This document shows, in pieces, positions 1 through 5,486 of a DNA stretch of 5,894 nucleotides. Numbering within the stretch: the first letter of the stretch is position 1; each line of letters starts with the position of its first letter. Source of the DNA: a bacterium (lineage in GTDB: Bacteria > Bacillota_I > Bacilli_A > RF39 > UBA660); NCBI GenBank assembly GCA_004560915.1, contig SFTR01000129.1, forward strand, positions 1 to 5,894, given 5' to 3'. The position numbers were made by a program, and so were the translations under genes. The notes below the pieces were generated by a model that saw only the letters and a list, made by a program, of their open reading frames with translations, did no database searches and was not told where the DNA came from.

Positions 1-1
1 T

Positions 2-529
2 GAAAATGTTAGTTTAGTTGGGACTATAAATAGTGATGCAAGTCTTTCTATTCCAGATTTTAGAAGTGCAGAAAAAACTTATGAATTATTAAGTCAAACT
101 GCTGGAAGAGTTGGAAGATTTAATTTACCAGGTAAAGTTATAATACAAACATATAATCCAACTAACTATGTATATAAAAGCGTTGTTAAAAATGATTTTG
201 ATGCGTTCTTTAATTATGAAATGAATATTCGTAAGAAACTAATGTATCCACCATACTATTATATTTGTAATATTTTAATAACAAGTGCTACATTTAATGA
301 AGCTGGGGATGCTGCTAACAAAGTTAAAAAGTTTATAGATAGCAAACTTAATGAAAAAGAATTTATAGTACTGGGTCCATCTGTATCAAGTATAGTTAGA
401 CTTAATAATAAGTATAGATTTAATATAATGATTAAATATAAAAAAATAGATAATTTATTACCAGTAATGAGAGAAGTAAATAATATTAATATAAAAAATG
501 TATCTATTGATATAAATATAAATATTTAA
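2..529 (+). CDS. priA: Primosomal protein N' (PriA helicase), C-terminal part; 5' end outside window
   Basis: PriA is the 3'-to-5' DNA helicase that recognises stalled forks and reloads the replicative helicase for replication restart. The frame is open from the first complete codon at position 2, giving 175 residues of the C-terminus, so the ATG at 221 is internal and not the start. Visible landmarks are a stretch like the family's LVG-IN-D-SL-PDFR-AE (fragment residues 5-24), helicase motif VI as QTAGRVGR (residues 32-39, where most PriA proteins have AGRAGR), the following PGKVIIQTYNP, then the YPPYYY block and the LGPS...I-R...YRF...IKYK block of the C-terminal domain, ending near SIDIN. 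The zinc-binding cysteines and Walker motifs lie upstream of the window. The gene is 24 bases ahead of fmt with no terminator between them, so the two are probably co-transcribed. The family call is secure; the extent upstream is unknown. Confidence 0.95.
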   Translation, partial: ENVSLVGTINSDASLSIPDFRSAEKTYELLSQTAGRVGRFNLPGKVIIQTYNPTNYVYKSVVKNDFDAFFNYEMNIRKKLMYPPYYYICNILITSATFNEAGDAANKVKKFIDSKLNEKEFIVLGPSVSSIVRLNNKYRFNIMIKYKKIDNLLPVMREVNNINIKNVSIDININI

Positions 530-553
530 TATAATTTATGTGAAGGTGAAAAG

Positions 554-1483
554 ATGAAAGATAAAAGAGTAGTATTTATGGGAACACCTGAATTTAGTGT
601 GCCTGTTTTAGAAATGTTAATAGAAAATACTAATGTAGTTTTAGTTGTGACACAGCCTGATAAAGAAGTTGGAAGACATCATGAACTTAAGGCTACACCT
701 GTAAAAGAATGTGCATTAAAACATAATATAGAAGTATATCAGCCAATTAAAATTAGAAATGAGTATGAACATATTTTAGAGATGAATCCTGATATTATAA
801 TAACTTGTGCCTATGGTCAGATAATACCAAGTATTTTACTTGATACTCCAAAGTATAAAGCTATAAATGTTCATGCATCATTACTTCCAAAACTAAGAGG
901 TGGAAGTCCACTACATAAATGCATAATTGATGGATACAAAGAAACTGGAGTAACTATTATGTATATGGCTCCGGGTATGGATGATGGAGATATTATTACT
1001 CAAAGAAGTGTAGAAATTAAAGACACAGATAATGTAGGAATAATACATGATAAACTTAGTATTATGGGTCGTGATTTATTACTTGAAACACTTCCTAATA
1101 TATTTAGTGGTAATATTACTAGAACTAAACAAGATCCTAATGAAGTAACATATGCATATAATATAAAACGTGAAGAAGAAAAGATAGACTTTAATAAAAC
1201 AGCTCGTGAAGTATTTAATCAAATAAGAGGTATGTATCCTTTTCCAGTAGCTTATACTACACTTAACGGAGAAGTTATCAAAATATGTGAAGTAAGAATA
1301 GGAAATAGTTCTAAAGGAAAACCTGGTGAGATAATAGAAACTTCTAAAGATGGTATAAGCGTAATGTGTAAAGATAAAAATATTATAATTATTAGACTTA
1401 AACCAAGTGGTAAAAAAGAAATGACAGCTAAAGATTATTTAAATGGTAAAAATAAAACAATAGTTGGAGAAATATTATGTTAA
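554..1483 (+). CDS. fmt: Methionyl-tRNA formyltransferase
   Basis: This cytoplasmic enzyme transfers a formyl group from 10-formyl-tetrahydrofolate to the methionine on initiator tRNA, making fMet-tRNA for translation initiation. The 309 residues are close to the usual family length. The N-terminal Rossmann-like formyltransferase domain opens with VVFMGTPEFSVPVLE (residues 6-20) and has the TQPD loop (33-36). It carries the catalytic block NVHASLLPKLRGGSPLH (105-121). The expected catalytic residues are N105, H107 and D143, the last in the GMDDGDII segment (141-148). The C-terminal tRNA-binding domain follows from about residue 205 (IRGMYPFPVAY near 228). The start is the ATG at 554, with an AAGGTGA ribosome site at 543-549. 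The last 7 bases overlap the next gene. No def (peptide deformylase) gene lies between priA and fmt, unlike the B. subtilis order as I recall it. I see no disruption. Confidence 0.97.
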   Translation: MKDKRVVFMGTPEFSVPVLEMLIENTNVVLVVTQPDKEVGRHHELKATPVKECALKHNIEVYQPIKIRNEYEHILEMNPDIIITCAYGQIIPSILLDTPKYKAINVHASLLPKLRGGSPLHKCIIDGYKETGVTIMYMAPGMDDGDIITQRSVEIKDTDNVGIIHDKLSIMGRDLLLETLPNIFSGNITRTKQDPNEVTYAYNIKREEEKIDFNKTAREVFNQIRGMYPFPVAYTTLNGEVIKICEVRIGNSSKGKPGEIIETSKDGISVMCKDKNIIIIRLKPSGKKEMTAKDYLNGKNKTIVGEILC

Positions 1484-2232
1484 AAGATTTATTTAAAGAA
1501 GATAAGAAAAAAGAAGAAAAACCAGAAGAAGTCAGAAAGAAAGCATTAATATATTTATGCATTATAATAATAGGTTGTGCTTTATTATTTATAGGTGGTA
1601 ACGAAACTAAAAAAGATACTCCTAAAAAAGAAAATAAAGAAGAAATAACTATAAAAAAGGAAGATATAGTAGCAAAATTAGATTTAATAAAAACTAACTA
1701 TCATATATATATTTATAAAATAGTAGATGATAAAGAGAAAAAAGTAGATATTTCTCGTGATGGTGATATTTCAATATATACAGGAAATGCTGTTAATGAT
1801 TCGGGATATGTTTTATACAAAGATAGATATTTTATGGTAGGAGAAGAAGAGTTTGTTCAAGTTAAAAGTAACAAAATAAAAAATGAAATACCTAAATATA
1901 GTTATAACTTTGAACTTCTTAAAAATGTAGCTAATTATTGTAATTTTAAAGATAACTATAAATGTGAAATAAATGTTAGTGATTATTTAAATGAATATAA
2001 TAAAATATATAATACAACATATAAAATAGATGAAGATAAATTAATGATATTTGAATTTAAGTATGATAATAAAAAAATAACATCTTTTAGTTATGACTTT
2101 AGTGAAGTACAAAAAATAATAGAAAAAAAAGAACAAAATATTAAGTATTCTATATATATAGATAATATAGAAAATAATGACTATAGTGATCAAATTAAAT
2201 ATTTTGATGACTTAATTAAAAAGAAAAACTAA
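1477..2232 (+). CDS. Hypothetical single-pass membrane-anchored protein
   Basis: I do not recognise this 251-residue protein. The N-terminal 22 residues are highly charged (many K and E). A hydrophobic segment follows at about 23-41, then a lysine/glutamate-rich linker to about residue 62 and a polar domain rich in K, N, D and Y. Positive charge ahead of the segment predicts N-terminus inside and the main domain outside. I31-I32-G33-C34 matches a loose lipobox, but the hydrophobic run ALLFI after the cysteine argues for a plain transmembrane anchor. C155 and C163 are the only cysteines in the outer domain and could form a disulfide; this is inference. Tyrosine-rich alternating stretches (about 74-130 and 186-206) look beta-strand-like. 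The ATG overlaps the end of fmt by 7 bases, with a GGAGA ribosome site at 1466-1470, so translation is probably coupled to fmt. It appears to be the last large gene of the priA-fmt unit. Confidence 0.8.
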   Translation: MLKDLFKEDKKKEEKPEEVRKKALIYLCIIIIGCALLFIGGNETKKDTPKKENKEEITIKKEDIVAKLDLIKTNYHIYIYKIVDDKEKKVDISRDGDISIYTGNAVNDSGYVLYKDRYFMVGEEEFVQVKSNKIKNEIPKYSYNFELLKNVANYCNFKDNYKCEINVSDYLNEYNKIYNTTYKIDEDKLMIFEFKYDNKKITSFSYDFSEVQKIIEKKEQNIKYSIYIDNIENNDYSDQIKYFDDLIKKKN

Positions 2233-2281
2233 TTTTGTCGAATTTGATGAAATATTTCTTTAAAATATGTAATATAGAGTT

Positions 2282-2362
2282 ATGAAAAATATTAATGAAT
2301 ACTTTAAAGAAATGGATATGTTAGTAGATAGTTGTATTTTAGATTTAATGAGCAAACTATAG
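2282..2362 (+). CDS. Possible 26-residue small ORF (doubtful)
   Basis: An ATG at 2282 opens 26 codons (MKNINEYFKEMDMLVDSCIL followed by DLMSKL) ending in TAG at 2360-2362. The composition is plausible for a short amphipathic peptide. The ribosome site is weak (TAGAG just upstream, with poor spacing). The final codons and stop lie inside the hairpin at 2350-2371. I recognise no family. A TAAAAT at 2261-2266 could be a -10 element but lacks a good -35. It may be a real small gene, a leader peptide, or chance reading frame in AT-rich DNA; chance is at least as likely. Confidence 0.25.
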   Translation: MKNINEYFKEMDMLVDSCILDLMSKL

Positions 2363-2376
2363 TGTTTGCTCTTTTA
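2350..2376 (+). terminator. Probable intrinsic terminator after the priA-fmt-membrane protein unit
   Basis: GAGCAAAC at 2350-2357 pairs perfectly with GTTTGCTC at 2364-2371 around the 6-base loop TATAGT, followed by TTTTA. The 8-bp stem with four G/C pairs is strong for this AT-rich background. The T-tract is short (TTTTATATT), so termination may be partial. It separates the fmt unit from gpsB, whose start lies about 60 bases further on. Confidence 0.6.
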
Positions 2377-2432
2377 TATTGCAAAAGTAAAAAAATTGAG
2401 GTAAAATTATTGTGGAAGAGAGGCTAAAAAGT

Positions 2433-2750
2433 ATGTATGATGAAAAGAGATTTCTAACTGCTAAAGAGATACTTGATAAAGATTTTAAAATAGATGCTAG
2501 AGGATATAGACCTCAAGAAGTAGATCAATTTCTTGATTTAATTATCAAAGATTATGTTGATTTTGAAACTACTACTAAAAGATTAGTAACAGAAATCAAA
2601 GCTTTAGAGGCAGATAATGCTAAATTAAAAGCAGAAGTTAGAAATATGAAATCAGCACTTGAAATAGCTAACTCTAACAAAGGCGTTACTAATGTAGATT
2701 TATTAAAGAGAATTAGTGACCTTGAAAAAGTAGTTTATGGAGAAGAATAA
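2433..2750 (+). CDS. gpsB: Cell-division protein GpsB (DivIVA family)
   Basis: GpsB is a cytoplasmic coiled-coil adaptor of the DivIVA family that binds the cytoplasmic tails of penicillin-binding proteins such as PBP1 and shuttles between lateral wall and septum. From the ATG at 2433 the protein has 105 residues. Its N-terminal membrane/PBP-binding domain reads LTAKEILDKDF...RGYRPQEVDQFLDLIIKDY. With this start, Y25, D31 and D35 fall in the same register as the PBP-binding residues of B. subtilis GpsB. A coiled coil spans about residues 42-80, then a poorly conserved linker and the C-terminal trimerisation helix (LLKRISDLEKVVYG, about 90-103). An in-frame GTG at 2412 would add 7 residues and also has a ribosome site (GAGGT, 2398-2402). 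The ATG has GAGAGG at 2418-2423. I prefer the ATG for its register and codon. The gpsB-rnpB neighbourhood matches that of Bacilli. Confidence 0.93.
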   Translation: MYDEKRFLTAKEILDKDFKIDARGYRPQEVDQFLDLIIKDYVDFETTTKRLVTEIKALEADNAKLKAEVRNMKSALEIANSNKGVTNVDLLKRISDLEKVVYGEE

Positions 2751-2761
2751 GAAAGAATAAG

Positions 2762-3124
2762 AAAAAATAATTTTTTAGGTAAACGCTGCATATTAATTTA
2801 TGTAGAGGAAAGTCCATACTCACTCATTCTGAAATGAATGAAAGTGTTCGTGCCAAGGAAAAAAATAACCTTGGGTAGTACATAAGTATTAACGGCGATG
2901 AGGTAGTCAAGAACTGACTATAGTAGTCATAAAGTGCCATAGAGACGAGATAGTTAGGGATAACTATTGTGGAACGAGGTAAACCCCACGAGTGAGAAAC
3001 CCAAAATTGGTAGGGGAGTCCTTACGAATGAATAACAAAGGAGTAAGGGAAAGAGAAATCTTTAGATAAATGTTTACCACCTATTTATAGGTACAGAAAA
3101 TGGCTTATTAAAAATTATTTTTTT
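2762..3124 (+). ncRNA. rnpB: RNase P RNA, type B (Bacillus type)
   Basis: This is the catalytic RNA of RNase P, which removes 5' leaders from pre-tRNAs. Conserved family sequences appear in order: GAGGAAAGTCC (2805-2815), AGTGTTCGTGCC (2843-2854), AAAGTGCCA near 2931, TGGAACGAGGTAAACCCC near 2970-2987, GAGAAACCCAAAATTGGTAG (2994-3013), and the 3' element AGAAAATGGCTTAT (about 3095-3108). The helices also fit. P1 is a 14-bp A/T-only helix (2762-2775 with 3110-3123). P2 is GGTAAAC (2778-2784) with GTTTACC (3072-3078). P3 is CTGCATA (2786-2792) with TATGTAG (2799-2805). The order and sequence resemble the B. subtilis type B RNA. It starts 11 bases after the gpsB stop with no obvious promoter of its own, so it may be processed from a gpsB transcript or use a promoter within gpsB. 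The exact ends are approximate. Confidence 0.96.
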
Positions 3125-3132
3125 ATTTTTTT
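3110..3132 (+). terminator. 3' arm of rnpB P1 plus T-tract; possible terminator
   Basis: The P1 3' arm (3110-3123) is followed by a T-rich run broken only by one A at 3125 and continuing to 3132. Because the P1 partner lies about 340 bases upstream and has no G/C pairs, this would be an unusual terminator. The ribosome site of the next gene begins right after it (AGGAGAT, 3133-3139). Readthrough into rodZ-pgsA is therefore possible, or transcription of that pair starts from an unseen promoter. Confidence 0.35.
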
Positions 3133-3146
3133 AGGAGATTTAAATA

Positions 3147-3638
3147 GTGAAAGAAATAGGAGAGAGTTTCAAAGAAGCTAGAGAAACTATTGGTATTTCG
3201 AAAGAAGAAGTTATAAAAGATTTAGGTATTACTGAAAGTCAACTTGATAACTTAGAAGATGGAAATGCTAATGCGTTTAAAGATGTGTTTTTCTTAAAAG
3301 AAACTATTAAGAAATATGCTAAATATCTTAATCTAGATGAAGATGAAATAGTAGATAAGTTTAATGATTTTATATTTGGTTATACCTCTAGAATTCCTGT
3401 GAGTGATATATTAGAGCAAACTAGAGAACTTAAAATATTAGAAAAACAAAAAGAAGAAAACAAAATTGCTTCACCTTATACTATACAAAGAAAAAATAAT
3501 AATGTTAAATACTTGATTCTTTATATAGTTGCGGTTATTATATTAGTTATTTTAGTATTATTTATAGTTAAATATGTTACTGATAAACAATTAGAAAATG
3601 TTAATATAGATTTTTATAATATTGAAAGGAGAGGTTAG
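3147..3638 (+). CDS. RodZ/YmfM-like helix-turn-helix membrane protein, short form
   Basis: The protein has 163 residues. The N-terminal part (about 3-75) is a Cro/CI-type HTH of the RodZ kind: IGESFKEARETIGISKEEVI, then a second helix pair (GITESQLDNLEDGN), then LKETIKKYAKYLNLDEDEIV. A charged linker follows, then one strong transmembrane segment at about 122-144 and only some 19 residues outside. RodZ links MreB filaments to the wall-elongation machinery and its HTH binds MreB; the same role here is inferred. Typical RodZ/YmfM proteins are longer and have an extracytoplasmic beta domain that is missing here. The start is a GTG at 3147 with ribosome site AGGAGAT seven bases upstream. Its position directly before pgsA matches ymfM-pgsA in B. 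subtilis, which supports the family call. The stop is 2 bases from the pgsA ATG, so translation is likely coupled. Confidence 0.82.
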   Translation: MKEIGESFKEARETIGISKEEVIKDLGITESQLDNLEDGNANAFKDVFFLKETIKKYAKYLNLDEDEIVDKFNDFIFGYTSRIPVSDILEQTRELKILEKQKEENKIASPYTIQRKNNNVKYLILYIVAVIILVILVLFIVKYVTDKQLENVNIDFYNIERRG

Positions 3639-3640
3639 AT

Positions 3641-4237
3641 ATGAATGTTCCAAATAAAATTACTATATGTAGAATAATGTTATCTATATTATTACTAATA
3701 ATTATGATATTTCCAGTTGATAAAGTGGGTATTAATTTCCCAGAGTTTCAAATAGCAGGTAAATTAGTTATTGATAGTAAATATATAATATGTGGAATTA
3801 TATTCTTAATTGCATCTCTTACAGATTTTCTTGATGGATATTTAGCAAGAAAATATAATATGGTAACTGATATTGGTAAAGTTATGGATGCTATTGCTGA
3901 TAAGATATTAGTAAATGGTGTACTTATTTTACTTGCTACTGAAGGATATATTAGTCCTATAGTACCAGTTGTTATCGTATCAAGAGACATAGTAGTTGAT
4001 TCAATTAAAATGGTTGCCGGACAAAAATCAGGAGCTGTTGGTGCATCAATGGCTGGTAAGATTAAAACTGCATGTATGTTAGTTGGAATTACATTATTAT
4101 TCTTCTATGATTTACCATTCTCACTAATAAATGTATATCCTGCTAAAGCAATTATTATGATAGCTACTGTATTATCTGTAATAAGTGGAATACAATATTA
4201 TGTTAAGAATAAAAAGTATTTATTTGATACTAAGTAA
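3641..4237 (+). CDS. pgsA: CDP-diacylglycerol--glycerol-3-phosphate 3-phosphatidyltransferase
   Basis: This integral membrane enzyme makes phosphatidylglycerophosphate from CDP-diacylglycerol and glycerol-3-phosphate, the committed step to phosphatidylglycerol and cardiolipin. The 198 residues carry the full CDP-alcohol phosphotransferase signature D-x2-DG-x2-AR-x8-G-x3-D-x3-D at residues 62-87, with metal-binding D62, D65, D83 and D87. The N-terminus NVPNKITICRI is typical of PgsA, as are SRDIVVDSIK (about 114-123) and the ASMAGKIKT stretch (about 135-143). Several hydrophobic segments fit a multi-pass protein (about 12-25, 48-62, 89-112, 144-157, 168-186). The ATG at 3641 is preceded by a strong AAAGGAGAGG (3625-3634) that lies inside the end of the rodZ-like gene. 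A terminator follows immediately. cinA, which comes next in the B. subtilis order I recall, is absent. Specificity for glycerol-3-phosphate rather than another alcohol is inferred from similarity and context. Confidence 0.94.
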   Translation: MNVPNKITICRIMLSILLLIIMIFPVDKVGINFPEFQIAGKLVIDSKYIICGIIFLIASLTDFLDGYLARKYNMVTDIGKVMDAIADKILVNGVLILLATEGYISPIVPVVIVSRDIVVDSIKMVAGQKSGAVGASMAGKIKTACMLVGITLLFFYDLPFSLINVYPAKAIIMIATVLSVISGIQYYVKNKKYLFDTK

Positions 4238-4260
4238 GAAGCAAAATTGCTTCTTTTTTT
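4238..4260 (+). terminator. Intrinsic terminator after pgsA
   Basis: GAAGCA (4238-4243) pairs with TGCTTC (4248-4253) around a 4-base loop, followed by seven T residues (4254-4260). It starts at the first base after the pgsA stop codon and is a textbook Rho-independent terminator ending the rodZ-pgsA unit. Confidence 0.9.
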
Positions 4261-4285
4261 ATAATTTTAAAAAGTTAAAATTATA
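4260..4285. repeat. A/T-only perfect inverted repeat behind the pgsA terminator
   Basis: ATAATTTTAA (4261-4270) and TTAAAATTAT (4275-4284) are exact reverse complements around AAAG; a flanking T-A pair extends the stem to 11 bp. It sits directly after the T-run of the pgsA terminator and is followed by ATTTTATT. It could be a weak back-up terminator, or a chance structure in AT-rich spacer DNA. Confidence 0.4.
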
Positions 4286-4340
4286 TTTTATTATTATAAT
4301 TGCATAGTAAATTTTAAGTTTCAATATTACTATTTTTTAT

Positions 4341-4387
4341 ATAATTTAATTATTAAAAGTATATTAAATTGATAATTTAATTATTAA
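4341..4387 (+). repeat. 16-base direct repeat upstream of the recA promoter
   Basis: ATAATTTAATTATTAA occurs exactly at 4341-4356 and 4372-4387, a 31-base spacing or roughly three helical turns. The second copy ends on the first base of the LexA box arm. An inverted copy of its first 11 bases (AATTAAATTAT) lies at 4438-4448, overlapping the end of the -10 element and the probable transcription start. The rest of the 4261-4386 spacer is AT-rich without a recognisable gene. The repeat could be an UP-like or regulator element, or low-complexity coincidence. Confidence 0.45.
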
Positions 4388-4402
4388 CAAACAAGTGTTT
4401 GT
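4387..4402. promoter_or_regulatory. Probable LexA (SOS) operator of recA
   Basis: ACAAAC-AAGT-GTTTGT is a perfect 6-bp-arm inverted repeat. Its 14-base core (4388-4401, CAAAC-AAGT-GTTTG) differs at one position from the Firmicutes LexA/DinR consensus CGAAC-RNRY-GTTYG. It lies 9 bases upstream of the recA -35 element, a reasonable place for repression. No lexA gene is in the window, so its use by LexA is inferred from motif and target. Confidence 0.8.
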
Positions 4403-4411
4403 AAAAAAGTA

Positions 4412-4440
4412 TTGACAAAGAAATTCTTTTAGTTTACAAT
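4412..4440 (+). promoter_or_regulatory. Sigma-A-type promoter of recA
   Basis: TTGACA (4412-4417, perfect -35) and TACAAT (4435-4440, one mismatch -10) are separated by exactly 17 bases. Transcription would start near 4447, giving a very short leader before the ATG at 4464. The ribosome site AAGGAG lies at 4451-4456. With a terminator upstream and a LexA box adjacent, recA is its own transcription unit. Confidence 0.88.
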
Positions 4441-4463
4441 TAAATTATCGAAGGAGAAAACTT

Positions 4464-5306
4464 ATGAAAAAAGAGAAAGACAAAACATTAGAACAAGTAT
4501 TAGCTGATATCGAAAAACAATTTGGTAAAGGCGCAATTATGAAATTAGGAGAAAAAGGTGTTAGAAATATAGATGTAGTATCGAGTGGTTCTTTAGCATT
4601 AGATCAAGCATTAGGTGTTGGAGGTTATCCAAAGGGAAGAATTATAGAAATATTTGGTCCTGAATCAAGTGGTAAAACTACTATTGCTTTACATGCTATT
4701 GCTGAAGTTCAAAAGACTGGTGGAAGAGCTGCTTTTATAGATGCAGAACATGCATTGGATCCTGTGTATGCTAAGAAGTTAGGTGTAGATACTGATGAAC
4801 TTTTATTAAGTCAACCTGATACTGGAGAACAAGCATTAGAGATAGTTGAAGCATTAGTTAGAAGTGAAGCTATGAGTATTATAGTAATAGATTCTGTTGC
4901 TGCATTAGTTCCTCAAGCAGAAATAGAAGGTGAGATGGGTGACTCTCATGTTGGTCTTCAAGCTAGACTTATGTCACAAGCATTAAGAAAACTTGGTGGT
5001 ATTGTTAATAAAACAAATACTATATGTATCTTTATAAATCAATTAAGAGAAAAAGTTGGAGTTATGTTTGGTAATCCTGAAACTACACCTGGTGGTAGAG
5101 CTCTTAAATTCTATTCTACAGTTAGATTAGATGTTAGACGTGCTGAACAAATTAAAGTAGGTAGTGATGTACTTGGAAATAAAACAGTTATAAAAGTTGT
5201 TAAAAACAAAGTTGCTCCTCCATTTAAAACTGCTGAAGTAGAAATTATGTATGGTGAAGGTATTTCTAAGACAGGTGAAATTATAGATATAAAAATGCTA
5301 AGTTAG
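4464..5306 (+). CDS. recA: Recombinase RecA, C-terminally disrupted reading frame
   Basis: RecA forms ATP-dependent filaments on single-stranded DNA, drives strand exchange, and stimulates LexA self-cleavage. The ATPase core is intact: Walker [10 protein letters not shown] (65-73), the [10 protein letters not shown] block with catalytic E95, Walker [13 protein letters not shown] (139-150) with D143, and [20 protein letters not shown] (192-211) with the L2 loop. The frame ends at 280 residues, against about 345-350 in the family. After GEIIDI (271-276) come only K-M-L-S and a TAG. The family sequence expected here, about 26 residues containing the GAWYSY and EKIGQG motifs, is missing. The true tail resumes in another frame at 5294 (see next feature). 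So the core is recA with certainty, but as written the protein lacks its C-terminal domain. The start has AAGGAG seven bases upstream. Confidence 0.93.
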   Translation: MKKEKDKTLEQVLADIEKQFGKGAIMKLGEKGVRNIDVVSSGSLALDQALGVGGYPKGRIIEIFGPESSGKTTIALHAIAEVQKTGGRAAFIDAEHALDPVYAKKLGVDTDELLLSQPDTGEQALEIVEALVRSEAMSIIVIDSVAALVPQAEIEGEMGDSHVGLQARLMSQALRKLGGIVNKTNTICIFINQLREKVGVMFGNPETTPGGRALKFYSTVRLDVRRAEQIKVGSDVLGNKTVIKVVKNKVAPPFKTAEVEIMYGEGISKTGEIIDIKMLS

Positions 5307-5404
5307 TTCTTAAAAATAATCCAGCACTTTATAAAGAAATAGAAGATAAAGTTAGAAATCATTTATTTAATAATAATGAAGACAAAGAAGAAAAAAAGAA
5401 ATAA
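5294..5404 (+). pseudogene. recA: Out-of-frame C-terminal segment of recA
   Basis: In the frame beginning with AAT at 5294, 36 codons to TAA (5402-5404) read [20 protein letters not shown], then RNHLF and an Asn/Glu/Lys-rich tail. This corresponds to the end of RecA (family pattern NAK-YLK-NP-L--EIE-KVR--L). It has no start codon or ribosome site of its own. Relative to the 4464 frame, the bases missing between about 5291 and 5294 must equal 1 modulo 3; about 26 codons are lost, so 76 or 79 bases is likely. The terminator follows at the stop codon, confirming that this is the natural end of recA. Confidence 0.85.
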
Positions 5405-5432
5405 AGATTGAATATTCAATCTTTTTTCTTTT
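5403..5432 (+). terminator. Intrinsic terminator after recA
   Basis: A perfect 22-base palindrome (5403-5424; arms AAAGATTGAAT and ATTCAATCTTT) overlaps the TAA of the out-of-frame recA tail. It runs into a T-rich tract (TTTTTT at 5422-5427, then C and TTTT). The stem has few G/C pairs but a good T-run. Confidence 0.82.
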
Positions 5433-5451
5433 ATTAATGCATAAAATGTGA

Positions 5452-5457
5452 TAGAAT
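5452..5457 (+). promoter_or_regulatory. Possible -10 element of cysS
   Basis: TAGAAT at 5452-5457 matches TATAAT at five of six positions and sits 29 bases upstream of the cysS ATG. No good -35 is seen at 17 bases (TTTTAT at 5429-5434). A promoter is expected here because a terminator lies just upstream, but this particular site is weakly supported. Confidence 0.3.
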
Positions 5458-5486
5458 TTATTTTAAAGAAAGAGGTGTAATAACAT

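Noticed and set aside
221..529. ATG at 221 as the start of a separate 102-residue protein
   Set aside because: The same frame is open to the left edge and encodes conserved PriA sequence including helicase motif VI, so 221 is an internal methionine.
2751..3146. Riboswitch or tmRNA as the explanation for the structured non-coding region
   Set aside because: The ordered conserved RNase P motifs and matching P1, P2 and P3 helices identify it as rnpB.
3748..3990. 80-codon open frame on the - strand
   Set aside because: It lies wholly antisense to pgsA, whose catalytic motif is intact on the + strand; there is no ribosome site or recognisable domain.
4261..4386. CRISPR array or origin repeats in the AT-rich spacer
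   Set aside because: There are only two direct copies of a short AT-only motif, with no regular spacers and no DnaA-box-like TTATNCACA sequences seen.
5283..5306. Programmed ribosomal frameshift in recA
   Set aside because: A frameshift alone would not restore RecA, because about 26 conserved residues are missing at the junction; a run of five A is not enough support.
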